Position numbers and translations under genes: made by a program. A stretch of 64,000 nt of DNA. Origin: Euphorbia lathyris. Lineage: Eukaryota > Streptophyta > Magnoliopsida > Malpighiales > Euphorbiaceae. Below the pieces are notes generated by a model that saw only the letters and a program-made list of their open reading frames with translations, searched no databases and was not told the DNA's origin. Of this stretch, positions 1 through 12,779 are shown piece by piece; position 1 is the first letter of the stretch, and each line of letters opens with the position of its first letter. The stretch spans positions 42,740,501 to 42,804,500 of the forward strand of contig NC_088919.1 of assembly GCF_963576675.1 (NCBI RefSeq). The letters run 5' to 3'.

Positions 1-1
1 G

Positions 2-1942
2 TGTATACAAATTGTGGATGTAGATATCTCCATGGCAGTGGAATCTCTGGTAAAAAATACCACTTGTAAAAGTTTACAGGAGGATCTAATTCGCAAGAAG
101 CCTACCAGCATAGCAGAACTAATAGAGCGCTGCAAGGACTTTATGGAGGTGGATGACATTCGCCGCGAATCTCTATCTCCGTATAGAAGGGACAGAGGCG
201 ATTCTCGCCATCGAGATAGAGAAAAGGACAAGCAACAGGATTCCTCCTCTAGAGGTCGGCGAAAAGGTTCTAAGAACAAATCGGCATTTGTCACCTCTTT
301 CACGCCTCTCAATGCTTCTAAAAGTGAAGTACTTATGTGGATCGAGAACAGTCAATACAAACGGAGCATTTCATACCCCGAACCAAAATGGGGGGAGTAC
401 ACCAATACTGGTAAAAATCCTAAAAATTATTGTAAATATCACAGGAAAAATGGCCATGACACCGATGCGTGTTGGGAGTTGGCTCGGGAAATCGAGCGTC
501 TCATTGAGAGAGGCAAATTGGATCGGTTCATCCAAAATGATGGCAAGAAGGGAGATGGCGATAGATCCAGAGAGGACCCAAAGAAGAAAGGAAAGGGTAC
601 CATTAATGTCATAGCAGGCGGACCTGGATATCAACCAATGCTGAAGAAGGCAAAGACCACCGCTCTTGACAGGACATCGTTAAATCGCCCCTTTGCCGAT
701 GTAGGTCCTGAAATCTCTCCTCATGCGGATGCATTGGTCGTCACTATGATGGTGGAAGGCTGGGAGATGAAAAGAGTGATGATTGATACTGGAAGTTCGT
801 GCAATGTCATCACTAGAGGAGCTTTCGCCAAACTCATGATTGATCTGGTCCAAGTGGAGCCAATTGTGGTAGATATCCTAGGAGTGACAGGACACACCAT
901 CCAGACAAAAGGCCAAGTCACTCTAGATTGCGAGCTTGCAGACGATGATCAAGTTTGGAAAGGTGATCTGGAATTTTCTGTCTTGGATGGTCAGTTAGCC
1001 TACAATATCATCCTTGGATGGCCCTTTATCTCCGAAGCAGCAGCCCTTATCTCCATATGCCACTTAACGCTTTACATCCCCACGGCCAAGGGAGGTGTAA
1101 TGATCAGAGGGAGCCAAAAGGTGGCTCAGGAGACGTATTCAGCATCACTAAGGATTCGCCCTCAATCTAAGGAGGAGGATGAGGAGGAGCTCATCACAAT
1201 GGTCTTGGGCGAGACAGAAATGTACCTCATGGCGGATGAAAAACAGGTGCGAATGGCCAAGGGGCTCAAGGGCGAAATTAAAGACGCAATCACCAAGGTA
1301 CTCTATGAAGCGGAGAATGTCTTTGCTTGGAAGGATGAGATCCTCCCCGGGATCAGTCCAGACGTGATCACTCACAAGCTTAACATTGATAAAGATGCAA
1401 TTCCCGTAGCTCAGAAGCGAAGGAACCATGGGCTTGAAAGACAGAAGGTGATAGAAGAAGAGATCACCAAGCTCCAACGGGCGGATGCCATTGAGGAGGT
1501 ACTTTATACTCAATGGTTGGCGAACGTCGTTCTGGTGAAGAAAGCAGGCGGATCCTACCGCATGTGTATCGAATTTATAGATCTTAACAAGGCTTGTCCT
1601 AAGGACAACTACCCTTTGCCATGTATTGACATACTCGTGGATGGAACTGCCGGGCATGCAATGTACTCCTTTACAGACGTGAAGTCAAGTTACCATCAAA
1701 TTCCCATGGAGCCTTCAGATAGAATTAAAACCTCGTTCGTGACTCATCAAACCACTTATTGTTTTAAAGTCATGCCCTTTAGGCTTAAGAATGCAGGAGC
1801 TACCTATCAGCGGATGATGAACAAAATATTCGGGGAAAGCAAGGGTGATAACTACTCAGTCTATGTGGATGACATGATCATTAAAAGCATAACCGTTGAA
1901 AAGCATGCGGATGATGTGAAGGAGGTACTGGACGTACTCTGA
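2..1942 (+). pseudogene. gag (C-terminal part)-protease-reverse transcriptase of the left Tat element
   Basis: The frame is open from base 2, so the protein began outside the window. Counting from the Met at 14, residues 140-153 hold a gag zinc-type motif of plant Tat elements (C-x2-H-x4-H-x4-C with a YHRKNGH core). A basic region follows, then an aspartic protease with DTGSS at 258-262. The RT finger/palm region ends in YVDD at 617-620. The chain stops at TGA 1940-1942, just after YVDD, where relatives carry Arg in the stretch leading to the LNPEKCTFG motif. The same frame continues downstream, so this is one polyprotein with a nonsense mutation, most simply CGA to TGA. Product before the break: capsid/nucleocapsid, protease and part of RT. 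Confidence 0.9.
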
Positions 1943-4066
1943 CGCCACAACATTAAGCTGAACCCAGAGAAGTGTACTTTTGGTGCGACGTATGGAAAAT
2001 TCTTAGGGTTCATGATCAGCGAAAAAGGAGTTAGCCCAAATCCTGACAAGGTTAAGGCTGTCCTAGAAATGCAAGCACCACGGAACATCAGAGAAGTGCA
2101 ACGCCTTAGGCCATATTTTCAGGCTCATAATGTGCTGGTTCGAACGAATATACCGATGAGAAAGGTGTTGCAGAAGCCGGACACTTCTGGAAGGTTGATG
2201 GTATGGGCAATCCGCCTTGGTGAATTCGATGTGAGATATGAAAGCAGGTCAGCTTTAAAGAGTCAGGTCTTGGCAGACTTTGTGAATGAATTCACTGAAG
2301 AGGGGATAGATCATCCCAAACCTCAAATGGAAGAGTGGACAATGTACACCGATGGTGCCTCCTCGGCGGATGGAGGTGGCATAGGCGTTGTGATCAAGGG
2401 TCCCCAATACATAAAGTTACGGTACGCAGCAAAATTGAATTTTCATGCAACTAATAATGCCGCTGAATATGAAGCTCTGGTATTGGGATTATGCCTACTT
2501 AAAGAAATCACTCCCGAGCGGATTGTGATCTATAGTGACTCCAAGCTAATGGTCAATCAAGTGATCAAGAATTACGAGGTAAAAGATGAAGTTTTGGCCA
2601 AATACGTAGCAGAAGTCAAAAAATTGTTAGATCACCTCGAGGCTAAAGAAACTAAATGGGAACTGATTCATGTCCCCCGGGGATCCAACACTGAGGCGGA
2701 TCATTTAGCCAAAATGGCCTCTAGTGAGGAGAACTGGACGGATCCACAATGTCCCTTCGAAGTTAAAATAGCTCCAGCCTTCGCCTCGGAGGAAGTATCC
2801 CTACTCACAACAGTAGAAGATGATTGGAGATCGGCCATTCGCCAATATCTGCTGGGTGGAACTCTACCTGAGGATAAAGAAGAGGCACGGCGGATCGTCA
2901 GAAAAGCGGCTTATTTCTCCATAATCAATGATGGCCTCTATAGAAAATCTTTTAGCCATCCTTGGTTAAAATGCATCCTGCCAGAAGAAGGACGACAAGT
3001 CCTCAAGGAGTTGCACGAGGGATCGTGTGGGGCCCATGAAGCATCCGCCTCAATCTTGAAGAAATCCAGGTTAGCAGGATTTTATTGGCCAACGGCCGAA
3101 CTTGATGCGCAAAAATTGGTGGAAACTTGCCATAATTGTCAGATTCATGCAAATGAATCACATACAGCCAAGAATCTCCAGAGGCCCATCATAGAAGGAC
3201 GGCCATTCGCCCTTTGGGGAATTGACATAGTAGGGCCATTCCCTCCTACCCGCCGGCAGAGGAAGTACGTGATAGTGGCAGTAGATCACTTCACTAAGTG
3301 GGTAGAAGCCGAAGCTGTTTCCTCCATCACTGCTGAACGAATGGTGGAATGTGTCAAGGACAACATCGTGGGAAGATATGGCGTTCCCCACACCATCATC
3401 ACCGATAATGGCACACAGTTTAACTGCGGCAAGTTCAAAACTTTCTATGAGAAATTGGGCATTCTAAACAGATTCGCCTCCGTTTACTATCCCCAATCCA
3501 ACAGAATGACTGAAGTTACGAATCGGACGATCGTAAAGGGCATAAAGAAGAGATTAGGGGAGCATGATAAAAAATGGGTGGATCAGCTAACCAGCGTCTT
3601 ATGGGCCTATCGCACAACTCCTAGAACGGCGACAGGAGAAACGTCGTTCGCTCTCTCTCATGGGGTAGAGGCCGTGATCCCAATTGAGATACAGGTTCCA
3701 AGTGATAGAGTTGCATTCTATTGTGAGGAGGACAACGGTGACAAGTTAAAGGAGAGTCTTGATCAAGTGGAAGATCGAAGAGGACAGGCCTACGTACGTA
3801 TGGCGGCTTACAAGCAGCGAATCGCCGCTTACCATGACAAAAATGCCAAGCTTGTGGACCTGAATGTAGGTGATCTCGTGCTCCGCAAGGCCGACAAAAT
3901 CCAGTCTCGAGAGGGAAAGGGAAAGTTAGGGCTCACCTGGACGGGTCCGTATCAGATAGTGGACAAGATTGGATTCGCCACCTTTAAAATTCAAGACATG
4001 GAGGGGAACACATTGCCGCGCACATGGAACCTCCAAAATCTCCGCAAATATCTTGTCAGAAAATAA
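1943..4066 (+). pseudogene. RT thumb remnant-RNase H-integrase of the left Tat element, with internal deletion
   Basis: Same frame as the upstream part, resuming after the TGA. Residues are counted from the Met at 2012. The RT motif after YVDD runs to REVQRL (about 2109) and then joins RPYFQAH, which in relatives lies at the end of the tethered RNase H. Roughly 200 residues (RT thumb/connection and first RNase H) are missing without a frameshift. The Tat-type RNase H is present (TDGASS, Asp114; SDSKL further on). Integrase has the HHCC zinc finger (from about residue 335, ending CHNCQIH) and a D405, D465, E501 triad with 35 residues between the last two, so the D,D35E core is intact. A C-terminal GPY-like segment (TWTGPYQI) follows. 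The ORF ends at TAA 4064-4066. Confidence 0.9.
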
Positions 4067-4731
4067 AGTGTACATACGGTCTTGAGTAATCTTTTTCCTT
4101 TAGTAAGCTTTTTCCCATGTGGTTTTTTTTATTAAAGGTTTTAACGAGGCTCACATATAAGACCTGCTTACTGTAATAAAGCATTTCTCCTATCAATAAA
4201 CAAATATTGTTCTATTCTCTATGTTCTTTTTAAGGTTTTTCTTGCAGCAATATTAATATTCCAGTCTTAAAAAGAAGGGGGGCATCCAACGCTCTCCGCA
4301 TTAAAAAAAAAGTATTGCTATCTCATAGCTACTTTTTCTCCTCGGATATAGGAGAATCAGTCTCATGGGCGGATCCATCTCTGTGATGATCCCCATTTTA
4401 GATAGAGTTAAAACGATCATTTGACGCAAGGTCTTTACACTCTCTTACATCCTTCCCAAAAAAGGATTCACAAGTCCTACGGGCGGATCACTTCACCTCA
4501 AAGGCAGGTAGCAAATTGATCCCCTAGGCAACTTTACTTCCTTCAATGGAATAAAACAGCTTCTAACCCTCACAAAGGTTCCTACTATGGAGTATGGCTG
4601 GCCACCTACCCCAGAATAAATCCTAGATGCCTATATATTTACTTACGCAAACGTAACAGTAATATAAATAGCTGCCATAAAGGATTAAACAAATTGTACT
4701 TAACGATTTTTTACAAATCAAAAGTAAACGA
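4067..4731. other. Spacer between pol and the antisense gene
   Basis: About 665 bp of untranslated sequence between the converging ends of plus-strand pol and the minus-strand antisense gene. GGCGGATC-like words recur here and elsewhere in the element, but no tandem array is visible. The right-hand Tat element carries a 119-bp satellite at the equivalent place. Confidence 0.6.
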
Positions 4732-7011
4732 CTAAGTAATAATGGGAGCATCCTCCTTTGCACTCTTCTCGCTTGCGGCACTTGCTTGAGAAGCCTCCTT
4801 CTCCACAGCCTCAGATACGCCTACCAAGAGTACCTCCTTTTCCACGGAAGATGTGGGACCAAGAGGAAGGGCGTTATCGTTGATCGGTTCTTCACCCGCC
4901 TTAGGGGGCACTTCCTCGAGCTCCACTAGTTCAACATTAGTGGGGGGGTTTGCTTTCTTCCATGGGTCCCTTCATCCATCTCCGAACGTAGTCACGGAGG
5001 TAGTCTTTAGCGTCTGGCATTTTGTTATATTTGGCAACATAATCTGGGTCTGGAATGGCGAACTGCGGGTCTGTGAAATCAACCTCAGGATGCGCTAGAG
5101 AGAAGTACGCCATGAGTAGTTCGCCATAGTAGAAAGCTTACTCACCAGCCGTGTACTCTGCTTCTCCTATCGCCACCTCATAGTTCTTAGCGTCTGTCAC
5201 GATCTTTTCCTTCAACTTCTTGATCTCCGTGTCTCTAAGAACCAAGGCAGCCGTGGCAGAGGCAATGTTCGCATTCGCAGAGGCGATGTTCGCATTGGCA
5301 TCCGCTACCTCTTTCTCCAACTTTTCAATGGTAGCCTTATCCGCCACGCTCTGAAGAAGCTCAGCTTCCATGGCACGTATGCGAGTATACATCTGTCAAA
5401 AACAAACAGTTTCGTCAAAAGAAAAGAACAAAAGAACAACTTTTTCAGCGAAACGAAATCCTTTGTAGTGAAGGGGTTTACCGTGAGGAGCTCCGTCTTC
5501 CCCTTTTGTGCATGAATGGAACCGGCGATCTGGTTCTGATTCCTTTGCACTTCGCCCAACTGGCCCAGGGCCTCATCTAAGTCGTTTATGACGGACTCAT
5601 TCTCCAAAGTTCCTTGGGCGCCATACTTGGCGGACCAGTATCCGCCCAGATCAGGCTTCGCCATCTGCAAAAATATTCAAGGATCAAAACTCAGATCCAA
5701 AATTTGATGAACAGATAAAAATAAAAGGCAATTTACCTGTTCTATCTCCCCTACAGGCATTGCGGACCTCATGGCATCCGCCATAAGCTTAGGGCCTCCA
5801 GTAACTATAGGCTTCCTCCTTTTTAGTGGCGGTTCAACCACTATTCCAGCGGGACGCTTCCCGTCATCCTTTTGGGGATTCGTCGCTTGATCTTTCCTAC
5901 GTGCCTCAGCCTCTAGAAACTTCCTACGCTTCTCTGCAATAGCGTGATTGGCCTTAGATAAACCCCTGCCAAAGAAAACAATAAAGTAATCAAAGTTCAA
6001 GAAGAAATAAAAGTTACCTTGGTCAAATTGCGCAATCTTGGAGTAAATGAACTGCTCCCCCTCTCGGCGAATCAACGGAATATCACTCATCATGAAGGCT
6101 AAAGCGTCCGCGTATGTCCATGCATCCGCCTTGACCTTCTTCATGAGCTCCGCCACCACTTCATCGCTATCGGTCAATATTCGCATATCGCCTGTCATGT
6201 GTAAAGGCTTGGGATTCCAAAACGAGGGAAAACCCAGTGATTCGCCCTCTTTTATCTTCACATAGAAGAATTTCTCATCCCAGCAATGGACATTGGACAT
6301 TTTATCACTGAATGGCGAATATACTCCGAATTTGGCAAAAGTGAGATAAGACTCGGACTTCCGCTTTGAGGGTTTATGGAAAGCTCTAAAGACACGACCC
6401 ATATAAACCACTCCTAAATTTGAGGCGAGGTAGCAGTCTAAAGCGATATCCAACCAACCGTTAGGGTGTAGTTAGCTGGCAGTAATATCAAAGTAGGAGA
6501 GGATGTCCGCCATCATCTTTGGGAGAGGAAGTCGGAACCCTCTCTCCACATGACTACAATATACGGTCAGAAAACCGCTAGGCGGACAGGAGGGTCGTTG
6601 ATGGGCTGCGGCTAACTGAGTCTCGTAATTATCGATCCAAGGGAAGCAGTTCGCCAGATCCGCTAGATCCGCGGCACTCATACGAGACGGAGTAGACTCC
6701 GCTCGAGGGTTCTTTTTCCTAGGTTGGATTGAAGAAGAGGCCATTGCCCCCGGAAAACACCTGGACTTAACGGCCGGAGCGGTACCGGAGACAGAAGTAG
6801 AAAGAACTTGCCTACTGGTTGAACGAGTCTGATAGCGATTACGCGCCGAGTTATACAACCCAGCTAACTCAGAGCTAACAGAGGCCTCGGAGGAAGATGA
6901 GTTCTCCGATGACGAAGTGGTCCAACTAAAATTAACTACTATTTCAGGAGAAGGGGTCGAATTAAAAAGCTTCGAAGTTGATCTAGAAGATGATGAAGAA
7001 CTCCTAAACAT
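4732..7011 (-). pseudogene. Antisense gene of the left Tat element (transposase_28 / PF04195-like, coiled coil), broken
   Basis: Reads opposite to gag-pol. The first exon starts at ATG 7011 with a Ser-rich leader. A conserved block (FRLPLPKMMADIL, NGWLDIALDCYLASNLGV, GRVFRAFHKPSKRK) matches what I know as the putative gypsy-type transposon domain. An in-frame TAA at 6474-6472 interrupts it. Later exons are joined by likely GT-AG introns at 5736-5665 and 5481-5393, both phase 0. A 51-bp candidate at 5145-5095 is less sure. The exon at 5392-5146 is an Ala/Lys/Glu-rich coiled coil with a repeated ANANIASA unit. The C-terminal acidic tail is out of frame across a run of seven G on the plus strand (4942-4948). 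Function is unknown; homologues occur in the other two Tat elements of this window. Confidence 0.75.
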
Positions 7012-7298
7012 TCAGAACAAATCGAGTAAGGAAAGATGAACTTACATGAAATCAAAAAGCTTTGAACTCCGACATTCCCAGGAAAAAGCTTCACGCAGAT
7101 GAAAATGAAGATGGAATGAGGAAGAGAGAGAGAGAGAAGGAAGAAGAAGGCGTCTTTTCTTTCTTTGAACAGGGCGCTCCTTACACGTGTCACTCTACGA
7201 TTGGCATCGAATGGAATGTTCATTAATGCAGGTAATCATGACGGCGCCCAGAAGATCAAAAGCCCTAAAGGACTTTAAGGGAACTTTGGGGGGGCTTC

Positions 7299-7798
7299 TG
7301 ATAACATTGAGATATTATCCTAAGGACCAAAAGGGATATTCACCTAGAGAACGCCGCGTATTAATCCCCAAGGGAGATCCGGATGGCGGATCTCCACGAT
7401 CCCACTCAAAGAGATCCGCTGGCGAACCTATAAGGCGGATCTCCTCATCTACTTGATTCGTCACTGTAACAGCTAAAGCCGACTCGGCCATAAAGGCCAT
7501 TAATGAGCTATCAATTAGCTAAACCGTCAGTTTAAGGATAACTTATAACCGCCATTAATGGAGCATTAATGGAGACTTTCTGGTTGCCAAAGGTTACGAC
7601 TTCCAAGCTATATATAGCCTACATCCTTAGGCTATCAAGGTACACTTACTGATTCTCTACTCTTGTGCTTACAGTTTATTCTCAGAAATATTACTGACTT
7701 TGGCATCGGAGTGTCCCCGGCCGATCCCAGCGGCACCTCACAGGGAAGTGCTCCGATCAAGGATTTTTCCATAAGTTATCAACTTCGTTAGTATTCAA
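7299..7798 (+). repeat. 3' LTR of the left Tat element
   Basis: Starts with TGATAACATTGAG directly after a purine/G-rich tract (AAGGGAACTTTGGGGGGG, 7278-7294), the expected polypurine tract. A TATA-like run (TATATATAGC) lies near 7610, about as expected for an LTR promoter. The end is set at CA 7797-7798 and is uncertain, because the 5' LTR needed for comparison is outside the window. Confidence 0.6.
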
Positions 7799-8139
7799 TG
7801 TCTTCGGCCAATGAGAACGTTGTCTTTTCTGTCTTCTTCAGTTGCCAGGTACTTCTGGTCGGTAGGCATTAGATTGTCCCTTTACTTATGGCAAAGTCTT
7901 CCAGACAGCTTCCTGCGTCTTCTGAAACTTTTCCAAAGTGGAACAGCTTTGTCTCGAAGTTACCCAGGTCAACTGCTGACATGTCTTATATCCGTTCGAC
8001 TCAGTAGCTTTGGTATGAAGTTGTTCGAACTTCCTTCTGGATCCTTCCATTTGCTGGACCGCGTTCGGGTGCTGAGTTGGATCTGTTGACTTGGGCTTTG
8101 ACCTTCTCTTGTGGGCTTTTGGGCCTTGGTCTTTTAATG

Positions 8140-8301
8140 TCTTCTAATCTTATTAATTTAAATACTCAACATCGAACAAACACATTAGGAGTAATTAAAT
8201 CAAAGCATTTAAATTTAATATATTAAAGTATTTAATCATGGAAATTTAAATCTAATTTAAATAATTTTGTCAAATCAAAATCATTGTGGAAAGGTGTTTC
8301 A
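8140..8301 (+). repeat. Right-end fragment of an LTR related to the solo LTR at 32051-33502
   Basis: The stretch ending GGAAAGGTGTTTCAACA resembles the last 150 bp of the solo LTR, including ATACTCAACAT and ATCAAATCAAAATCAT words. The left part of such an LTR is not recognisable between 7799 and 8140, so this is a truncated or divergent LTR end. No duplicated target site could be assigned. Confidence 0.55.
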
Positions 8302-10908
8302 ACAGTAACTTCATCTAGAAGTCGTAAGGGAGGAAGCACTTCAGTGGATCAGGAATTCATGCTAACCCAAGCAAAGAGGGTTATAGCCTATTTTGTGCCA
8401 ATGCAATGGAGGTTTTTTTCCACTTTGACACCAACATTGCAGCTGCTTGGTTAGACAATATTCAGTATGAAATTGATTTAAATGGTTGGATGGATGAGCT
8501 TCACAATAACAAAATAGGATAAACACTCATTTGAGTGAGCTAATTCTCTGTCTGACATGCTCAATGGTAAACATTTCATAAAACATTACTATTAGCAACA
8601 CAGAAACTACAACAATAGGGATCAGCACAAAATGGAGATGTAAACGAAACCTATCTCAACAGGCTTTCAACCACAGGAGGTCCGTAGTCATGCTATAGTA
8701 CGATTTAGACTCGGAGTCCAATTGAGAAACGACAGCTCGACAAGACCGGAGTTAGAGAAAGAATCGACACTTAGATTTTAGGTCAAAGAATATTACTAAG
8801 ATTCCTTGTTGTGAGAATAAAGTGGGTTCGAAAAGTTAGGTACGCTTGACAAAGATTAATATTCCCTCAAAATGAAATATTATGCACCCTCAAAATCACA
8901 CGGTGAATCTATCGACCTCCTACTTAGCATTTCTAAATACGTTTAGACTATTAATAACTTTTTTAAACTTATGACAATTGTAAAAAAATGTATGATACGT
9001 GTGAAGAGTGTTAATTTACAAGTTGTTTTAACCAGGCATTGCCAATTTATTAGCATGTAAGTCTGTATTTAGTTTATAACACGACAAAAGAAAATAAAGT
9101 AAATAAAAACCAACTTATTACAAGCAAAATGCCAAAATGAAAATTAAATTGACATTTACAAACCAACTTGGGCATCCCCGAGCCTTCTTTCTTTTTTGAT
9201 GTTGTTGAAATAAGCTTGGTTGCACACAAAATCAATTAAAAATACCAAAAAGATAAGAATGAGGCAAAAAAATCTACATTCTCATCATATCTCGTCATGT
9301 GGTTCAACTCTGATCTTACTTTCTTTATAACTTTGACAATAAAAAGATACTAGAATTTTACCCTTCATTAAGCATCATAGGTGCTATCTACGCGGTCAAA
9401 AACCGACCAGTGGAACAAAAAGCTCAGAGGGCCTTGGCGGACCAAAAAGACAAATTCTTGCATAAAACACAGTTAATAGAAGCCTTATTAATTTCATACG
9501 CGTTTGAAATTTTTTTTTTTAACAATTCAAAAACAATTTTTATACATGTGTTGTGGTTGTAGAGAAACTATAAAAGTCTTATTTCAAATTGTAAAACATA
9601 CAATTCCAGATACATATAGAATGGAGAACGCGCTCTATTATGTGAGTTTTATGTTCACAACTAATTTGGTAAACAGAAATTTAATGCGAGCAAAAAAAAT
9701 TAAGAACTTAATATATTAAAATACTCAGATAAATTGTAAAAACAATTTTAATGTTGATAGTCAGGAGCAATTTTAACTTAACGTATAAAATTGTGCAATT
9801 TTATTCATAAAATTGGCAACCAATAGCAATTGCACCCATAACGTTGATAAGTTTGGTTAATTTTCAGACATCATGATAAAACAAAAATATTTGTATTCCT
9901 TAATCTGTATTAATTGCATATTAGTTGGTTCTAAAAAAGAGATTTCACTTTTTTTGTGATTTAATAATAGAATTGAAGATTAATATTTTTCAATTCGACG
10001 AAATATTTTGGATTTTTTTGTCCAACTCGTATAAAATATAATATATTTAAAAAAATTAATTTTAATGTCTATTGATATGTTTGTAACACGTTACTAATTA
10101 GTGATAAAATATTGTAAATGTGACGTAGATGACAAAATTTATGATTGAGAAGACAATTTATTGATCTAACTCAATGTTAGGGAAAATTTTGCTATTTGCT
10201 ACTAATGTTGGGATAAAATTGCATCATTTTAAATGGTTATTTACGGTTAGATTTAGACTCATTAAATTCTTACCGTGGAGATTCAAATCATTATAAGATG
10301 TAGATTTAATGACACATATAATATTAACTCTAAAATACTTAATATACCAAAATTGGGATGACATGGAGTATCAAGATATTGTTTGCTTTTTTTTATTTTT
10401 TGATAGATACCCAATAAGAAGTTAAGAAACTATAATTATCATATATTTGTAAAATGAATCAAGGTTTAAAAATGAACGAGCTCCATGAGGGAAAGGAAAA
10501 CGAGAAATGGCAAAAGTACCCTTGATAGAGCTGCCATCCAAAAATACCCACTCTGTCAACTATGATGTTTCACGAGGACCTAATCCCTTCTTCTCCACAC
10601 CCATTATTATTAGTAATTATGGCAGCAGTGCAGATAATAATAATATGTGCCTAAACTTATCATTTTTCATGCTTATTAATTATCATTGTAATAATCAATT
10701 CTGCAAAAGCTGTAAGGGCAATATTGTCTATTCCTTCACCACCTCCATAATTGCCCATATCTAACATATAAAAAACTATCATTACTTCATATTAATTATT
10801 CCCCCTCTCACATTGTTTATGTGGATTCTGGATTTTATAACCATAATTACACTTATTAATCACATATTGACAAAATAATAATTCTTGAGATAAGAAAATA
10901 ATGTAAAT
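8302..10908. other. AT-rich intergenic DNA without a recognisable gene
   Basis: No ORF here has family-like composition. From about 9735 to 10232 the sequence resembles the MITE-like element at 19369-20283 (shared words such as TTAGTTGGTTCTAAAAA and CCAACTCGTA), so a decayed copy of that element is probable. The rest shows only homopolymer-rich noncoding DNA. Confidence 0.5.
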
Positions 10909-10917
10909 TGGGTTTTG

Positions 10918-11435
10918 GGGGGTAAATTACACCCATGGCCACTGAATTTTACTCATTTTAACATTACGGCCACTGAACTTCAATTCTTAATAGTGTGGTC
11001 ACTGAACTTTACACTTTTTAACATCGGTGGTCACTCAATTTTAACTAACTGCTCAAAATGACTGTTAATGACCTCAAAATGAAAATATTCAAGAATTAAA
11101 GTTGTTCAGAACGAAATTTACCATGAAACCACAATTTTTATTTTCCAAAATCACATTTTTTGGAGCTTTCTCTCTCTAAAAATTTACTTTCTCTCTCCTA
11201 ACCAAACAACACCTAAACGACCTCCAAACGAAAAATTTCAAGAGTTAAACTTCTTTAGAATATAAATAACTCTTCGAATTTTTTATTTTGAGGATGTCAA
11301 CGGTCATTTTGAGGTGTTGAGTGGCTACCGGTATTAAAAAGTGTAAAGTTCGGTGGCAATACTGTTAAAAATTGAAGTTCAGTGGCCACAATATTAAAAT
11401 GGTAAAGTTCAGTGGCCATGGGTGTAATTTACTCC
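10918..11435. mobile_element. MULE-type foldback MITE
   Basis: Terminal inverted repeats read GTAAATTACACCCATGG at both ends and extend inward as repeated GGCCACTGAA/GTAAAG words. Flanks TGGGTTTTG (10909-10917) and TGGGTTGTG (11436-11444) agree at 8 of 9 bases, fitting the 9-bp duplication of Mutator-like elements. A half copy with the same right flank sits at about 37318-37671, so the element and its surroundings were copied together. Confidence 0.7.
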
Positions 11436-11977
11436 TGGGTTGTGTTATGAAAGACTAAAAATTATTCCAACAGAAATAAAATTGGTTCAATTTGAAAATT
11501 TTAGAAACATAATTGTATTATTTATAACGTTAATAAAAAATTACTTTTGGCTACTAAAATTGAAGGTATTTTTGTAATTTGTATCCTTATCCACATCGGT
11601 AATAAGATGTGCAAATGTCATCATGTATACTTAGACATGCTACTCTTAGATAACTATGTTAGAAACTAGCTTCTCTATAAAAAAACAAAATAATAATAAT
11701 AAGAAAATTACTACTTTGACATATAGTGCAAGACATTAATGTTTAGACTAATAATATATTGATTTTCTAATCACATCTACATTTATCTAGTAAAATTATA
11801 AATTTTGACATATAATACATCATGACCTGTAATATCTAAAGTAATCATATATTACAAGATTAATAATTATGACACGTAATATTTACTAGACTAGTAATCA
11901 TGACATGTAACGTCTGTAACATCTAGACGTCTAGATGTCATGATAGTTATAGACAATACAGTTGTTTAGAATAATCC

Positions 11978-11999
11978 CTGTAACGTCTAGACGTTACAG
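11978..11999. repeat. 22-bp perfect palindrome built on TAACGTCTAGACGTTA
   Basis: The sequence is its own reverse complement over 22 bases, centred on TCTAGA. It lies in a 200-bp zone (11880-12080) where ACGTCTAGA words occur in both orientations, just before the 92-bp repeat array that shares the TAACGTCTAGA core. Confidence 0.8.
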
Positions 12000-12094
12000 A
12001 GACTATTCCAGACATTTGTACGTCTATAACGTCTAGACATATATGTCATGATTACTAGTCTAGTAGTTACATGTCATGATTACTAATCTAGTCT

Positions 12095-12735
12095 AGTAGT
12101 GACATATAGTGCATCACGTGTAACGTCTAGATTAGTAATATATTGTTTTTCTAAACACAGTTACACTTATTACTAGCAGACATATAAATTTTGACATAAT
12201 GCATCACGTGTAACGTCTAGATTAGTAATATATTGCTTTTCTAAACACAGTTACACTTATTACTAACAGACATATAAATTTTGACATATAGTGCATCACG
12301 TGTAACGTCTAGATTAGTAATATATTATTTTTCTAAACACAGTTACACTTATTACTAGCAGACATAAACTTTGATATATAGTGCATCACGTGTAACGTCT
12401 AGAGTAGTCACATAATCTAGACGTTACACGTGATGCACTATATGTCAAAATTTATATGTCTGCTAGTAATAAGTGTAAATGTGTTTAGAAAAACAATATA
12501 TCACTAATCTAGACGTTACACGTGATGCACTATATATCAAAATTTATATGTCTGCTAGTAATAAGTGTAGCTGTGTTTAGAAAAAACAATATATTACTGA
12601 TCTAGACGTTACACATGATGCACTATATGTCAAAGTTTATATGTCTGTTAGTAATAAGTGTAACTGTGTTTAGAAAAACAATATATTACTAATCTAGACG
12701 TTACATGTTATGCACTATATGTCAAAGTTTACGGT
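12095..12735. repeat. Inverted array of a 92-bp repeat (about 3+3 units)
   Basis: On the left, units start at successive GCATCACGTG words 90, 92 and 90 bp apart (12111, 12201, 12293, 12383). From about 12416 the same units return in reverse complement (TCTAGACGTTACACGTG and so on), so the array folds back on itself around a spacer of about a dozen bases near 12404-12415. The same unit forms a one-directional array at 38570-39305. Confidence 0.85.
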
Positions 12736-12779
12736 TTTACTAAGTGTAGTTTTACTAGTCTAAACGTTAGATGTCATGT

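Larger units (their letters stand above)
1..7798 (+). mobile_element. Tat-lineage Ty3/gypsy LTR retrotransposon, 5' part cut by window edge
   Basis: Order on the plus strand: gag C-terminal part, protease, reverse transcriptase, a second (Tat-type) RNase H, integrase, a 0.67-kb spacer, a minus-strand antisense gene and a 3' LTR. The extra RNase H between RT and integrase and the antisense gene before the 3' LTR are known marks of the plant Tat clade (Grande, Retand, Ogre relatives). The 5' LTR and gag start lie left of the window. The copy is defective: an in-frame TGA, a large internal pol deletion, and a broken antisense gene. The right boundary near 7798 is the first plausible CA end before unrelated LTR-like sequence. 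No target-site duplication can be tested because the left end is missing. Confidence 0.85.

Noticed and set aside
5966..6017. A further 52-bp intron in the left antisense gene
   Set aside because: GT-AG ends exist, but splicing would shift the frame while the unspliced frame stays open; not included.
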